Assembly (NCBI GenBank): GCA_013180625.2
Contig: SNVD02007448.1
Span: 161,501 to 225,500 of the forward strand
Origin: Boswellia sacra
Lineage: Eukaryota > Streptophyta > Magnoliopsida > Sapindales > Burseraceae
DNA: 64,000 nucleotides
Reading direction: 5' to 3'
In this document: positions 59,972 to 64,000 of the stretch, piece after piece
Layout: each line of letters opens with the position of its first letter
Numbering within the stretch: position 1 is the first letter of the stretch
The notes under the pieces: generated by a model
What the model saw: only the letters and a program-made list of their open reading frames with translations
The model's database searches: none
What the model was told of the DNA's origin: nothing
Translations under genes and position numbers: made by a program

Positions 59972-59982
59972 AAGCTTGATAG
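59846..59982. repeat. Inverted repeat enclosing (CA)n tracts
   Basis: The 14-bp arms CTATCAAGCTTCTT and AAGAAGCTTGATAG are perfect and about 105 bp apart. A long (AC)n run at about 59940-59967 lies just inside the right arm, and a shorter one precedes the left arm. Confidence 0.75.
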
Positions 59983-62900
59983 GAATTGCGTATAAGCTCT
60001 TTAATACCAAGTGCGTGTGGGGGTGTTTCTCTGTACTGTATTGGAGCGCATGAATATTTGGGACAACCTGCATGCTTTCCTTTAGTGTACATAGTATTGG
60101 TAATTTTAATTTGAGAAATGCACAATTGAAGGGCTACATATTATATATGGGGAAGTAGTGCTGAACACTCAAGTGTAACTACATATTCTACGAAAGTCTC
60201 TTAATTAGATCTCAGATCCATTTGATTTTTCAAAACCCTAATAAAGTCAGATTTCTTTTATGATAGGAATTTTTCGCACAATATTAAGCTTATGATTGCA
60301 ATTTGATAAAAGAATAACAATGAAATGAAAAAGAAAAAGAAAAAAAGGAGTAAATCTTAACTATACACTCTAATAATAGGTTATAGCTAGATATATCAGT
60401 GTCTCATGTCATTTCATATTAAAAGATCGATGATCCAATTAACCAACTTTTGTATTTGTATTCATAGTTAACTCCCACCTTGGCTTTCTTTTCAGTCTCT
60501 CAATTTTCTAGGTGAAAACTTTAGGTTTCCTAATAACGTTATAATAGTTGACCATCTTTCACTAAAATTTGGATTCATATATAGAGCTTTAATGATAATA
60601 ATATATACTGAAGTTATATTTTTGTTCATAAGCAATGTTATGCTTTTTAAGTTGTAGAGCCTAATCAATGCCTTACATTGACGCATATATGGATTGGTCG
60701 TTATGGGGGTTGGAAGGGGGTAGGAAGACCCCCTCCCTAGGGATCGGGGGCGCTAAGGTCTATGGTAGATGTTGATATATGGATTTCTTAGACAAAAAGC
60801 CCAATGCTAATTGCCCCGATGCTTGTTTCAAGTGCCGCAGCACTTGGAAAGCCGGTCGTCAGTTAGAGAGAATATGGCCACGACGCTACTGTAATTGACC
60901 CATGACACTAGTGAATATGTGGAAAAGCGCATTTGCTTACAACATAAAGCCCTGGTGCTAGTGCGAAACTGGTGCAGAAAGGCTTATTTGTAACTTTATT
61001 TACCCTAATTAATATAATGTTTTAGGGTAGCCGTCAAAGGGAAGTTTCTTGAGAGAAATTTTGTAAATACAAAGAGCGATCATGGGAGTGATTGATGATC
61101 GTGTAAAACTCCTTTTCCATCATAATGAATTTCTCTAGCAATTGAAGAGCAGGACATCTCACAATGAGGCAAATCTGTATAAATCTTTTGTGTTTTGTGC
61201 TTTGTTTCTTTGCATTTTTCTTATTATTGCTCTCGGATTAAAATGAATGAATGAGTGTGTTTAATTCGTTCCAATCATGTCTTGGAAACTTAATTTGAAG
61301 TCACCCATAAGGTTCTTTCTTACATGTATGTATCAAGTAACACAAAGGTCTATGAATTTGATAAGGTTTGCTTTATATTTGGAGAACACAAGATAAATAT
61401 AAGATCTTGCCTGGAGATCTTTATACAAGAAAACAAACCTAGACGGAAAAATTGACCATCAGAACTCAACAAATTTAACCTAAGCAATAAACCTCAAGTG
61501 AGAAATGAAAACATGGTTAGATTTGTAACAAAATTATGCATCATATCAAATATGAAATGATGCACGGAAAAATTTGCCAATCCTGTGGTGATCTCATGCC
61601 AGACTAATTTTACATCATGCATGATTCATGAAGGATCTAACTCTAAGTTTCAGTACAATATAAACCTCAAACATAACCCATATACATTTAGGTCATTAAT
61701 GCCTCACTAAGTACTCCCAGAAGAGGAAAGATAAAGAACAAATCTTCCTGGTCTAGTAATCCACTAGCGAATTCAAATGGATCCCACGTCAAGTTTTCTT
61801 TCCAATGTAACACTACAAGCACACAATTAAGGAGCGATTATTAGATTCGCTATGTCTCTCAGCAGGTCAATCAAATGAGCTGGTGCCTGGTAGTATTTGG
61901 ACATATATGCATATTATTAATTCGAACGTCCAAGATTGATTGATTGATTGGTCTGCATATGAGAAACCAGATGATCGACACAAACTTATTAATGTTTCCT
62001 TCATCATATTCATCAATTTGCTACTTCAAATTACGAAAATGTTTATTGGGGCATGATCAGATTAGTACTTGGTAGCTCTAGTAGAGTAGCAGGTTCATGA
62101 AATATAAAAGTCATAGCATATTCGCATGCAACAGTAAAATCACAGTTCAATATTTTGGAATATTCATGGGGACTTTCACTTTTCAGGTGCGTAGTCTTCA
62201 TTGTCGCAATTTGAAGATAATGGAGACAAAGCAAGGGCGGGCCTTACGAATGGCATGGCCATCTAATTATGGGTTCCATCGCCATTTCCGCTGTCACAAT
62301 CCGCCGAAAGCCTGCTAGGCGCGCTGTACCCTAAACGCTCAAATATATCTAGATGCATTGAAACGCATGCATTTTACTTGTACTTCAAACTAGCGTTTTG
62401 TTACAAAATTATGATTCCTGATCTCTCTCAACATCTTTAACTTGGGAATTAATGACTTTCATTATTGCTTTTTCATATATAACTCTGATCTCTCTGTCAC
62501 ACACACCAAAAATATTTGTTGTACTGTCAAATTCCCTTTGATGTGTCATTTTTCCTTTTTTGGACTGTCGTGATTTGATATCAATGGCATCCGAGTGGGG
62601 TTGCCTCCATGACAATGCTCTCTAGCTAAATTCACTCACATCAATGACACTTTTTACACATGCAAGCCACTTAGCCACAAGCACATTTTGGAAGGTACTT
62701 CACCGTACCTAACTGAGACTGAGACCATGTATATTCTATGCCCATAGGTATATATAATTATGGTAAATTAAATTTAACACACTTATAATATAGAGGCAGT
62801 TAATGTCGAGTATTTAGATTGTATTGAAATATTAAATTGCAAAATGATAAAAGGTCATTGATCATTTAACGTTACAATTCATCAAGATTTCTTTAATAAT

Positions 62901-64000
62901 TTATATAAAGTATAATTTTCATGGCTGCTACCTAGCTACTAAGTGCACGATTTACTCCTCCATAACAGATTGTCGGATGTGTTGGCTGAATTGTAAATAT
63001 TTACGGCAGGAGAGCCACACTTCGGCTACATGGGCCGTGGCCCTATGTACGTATAAGATTTAAATCTTATCTTCATTGAGATTGAGATTGCATATTGTCT
63101 ACCCTCATAAACTAATAAATTTCTTTAAAATAATAATCCGAGCTCTGCCCGTGTATAGATTGTATTTGTAGAGTATGTTTCCATGCAACAGAAATCTTCT
63201 ATGACGGTATTGAATAACAAATACATTAGCTAATTTATGATTTTAGTAGTGCTAGATTTACAACTCAAATATAATTAAAAGTTTACAATTTAATATTGCA
63301 GTTTACAAAATAAAAATTTATTGAAGAAGAAAAAAACAAAAATGAATGAGGAAAGTTACATATCTAATATGATTTTGCTATTTATGCTATCACGTCACGT
63401 TGTAGACTTTAGACTGTATTTAGATTGTAAATCTAGCATTATTGTTATGATTTTTTTATACTTCCAGTTCTAGCTCTATATTTCTATGTTAATAAACAAC
63501 TCTAGATGTGACCTCTAACTTGGTATCAAAACATAAATGACCAAAACTACAGCGTGTTTGATTCCCTTACGGACAATTTTAACTATTTTCATTTTGATAT
63601 CATATCAAGAAGCCTCGTCACACTAGTACTTAAAAGCTTAAACTTTTAACACCCTAGAGATTTAGATTATCTGGCAGTTATATATTATTCTTGATTGTTT
63701 TCCACCTTTTATATATTTTTTAAATCCATTTCATTTATAAAACTCACCTTCTAAAAAAAATTAATTCAATTGCAAGATACCAATTATCAAGTAAAAAATA
63801 TATACAAGAACGTATATATGATGCATAGCCAACGTTAAAAAGTCATTTTAATTGCTTCTACCGCAACTAATTAAGTGGTAACCTTAGGTTTATAAAATTT
63901 TGCATCCAGCAAGTTCCGTGTTTTATGATAAGATGTTTCATCACTTAAGATATAGACAGGTAACATCATATTGTCTCCACCAACAATAGTTTACGCGGTA
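59983..64000. other. Intergenic DNA with a possible decayed LTR
   Basis: No gene was recognised. From about 60700 to 61250 the sequence is richer in GC. It ends in a stretch (TATAAATCTTTTGTGTTTTG, near 61178) of the kind seen at the 3' end of copia LTRs. No partner LTR, PBS or clear target duplication was found, so this is only a possibility. A GC-rich patch at about 62228-62338 has no recognisable content. Confidence 0.35.

Noticed and set aside
59793..60125. Open frame with a Val-Cys repeat on the minus strand
   Set aside because: It is the translation of the (CA)n microsatellite and its flanks; no domain or other coding signal.
1..64000. tRNA, rRNA, CRISPR arrays or bacterial-type operons
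   Set aside because: None seen. The three TGGTATCAGAG(C/T) sites are retrotransposon primer-binding sites, not tRNA genes.

Overview
The window is nuclear DNA of a flowering plant, almost certainly a eudicot. It has long AT-rich intergenic stretches, GT-AG introns with plant-type U-rich acceptors, plant-only gene families (LBD, WPP-domain and P-class PPR proteins), and a dense load of plant transposable elements: Ty1/copia, CACTA, L1-type LINE, SINE, MULE and Tourist foldback elements, and a small non-autonomous LTR element. I cannot name the species.

Layout. (1) 1-11458: a complete but defective Ty1/copia element on the minus strand, with both LTRs, PBS, polypurine tract and a perfect 5-bp target duplication. 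It has an extra envelope-like reading frame behind pol, and a solo LTR of another family has inserted into that frame. (2) 11459-18366: intergenic DNA with a foldback element (11929-12862), a LINE RNase-H relic (13490-13860) and a Tourist-like element (16606-17450). (3) 18367-30162: an intact 21-exon valyl-tRNA synthetase gene on the minus strand. The spliced frame is open for 1112 residues, two in-frame starts suggest a mitochondrial and a cytosolic form, one intron is GC-AG, and a truncated LINE lies in intron 5. (4) 30163-33031: intergenic DNA and a foldback element with a GC-rich core. (5) 33386-46182: a P-class PPR gene broken by three separate insertions, each with target duplications at the breakpoints: a CACTA element carrying a captured, apparently intact WPP-domain gene; a 1.8-kb LTR element; and a 5-kb copia element. 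(6) 46183-51145: intergenic with a tRNA-derived SINE. (7) 51146-53995: a two-exon LOB-domain gene, LBD4-like, on the minus strand. (8) 53996-64000: its upstream region and AT-rich intergenic DNA, with a 404-bp MULE-type foldback element that has a 9-bp target duplication.

The two conserved host genes that look functional are the valyl-tRNA synthetase (translation in cytosol and probably mitochondria) and the LBD4-like transcription factor. They share no pathway. The captured WPP gene is a third intact reading frame, but its expression is uncertain. The main biological story is serial transposon insertion: one gene destroyed, one gene tolerating an antisense intronic LINE, and one host gene copied inside a DNA transposon. 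All exon boundaries were derived by hand from splice sites and reading-frame continuity; no database search was possible.
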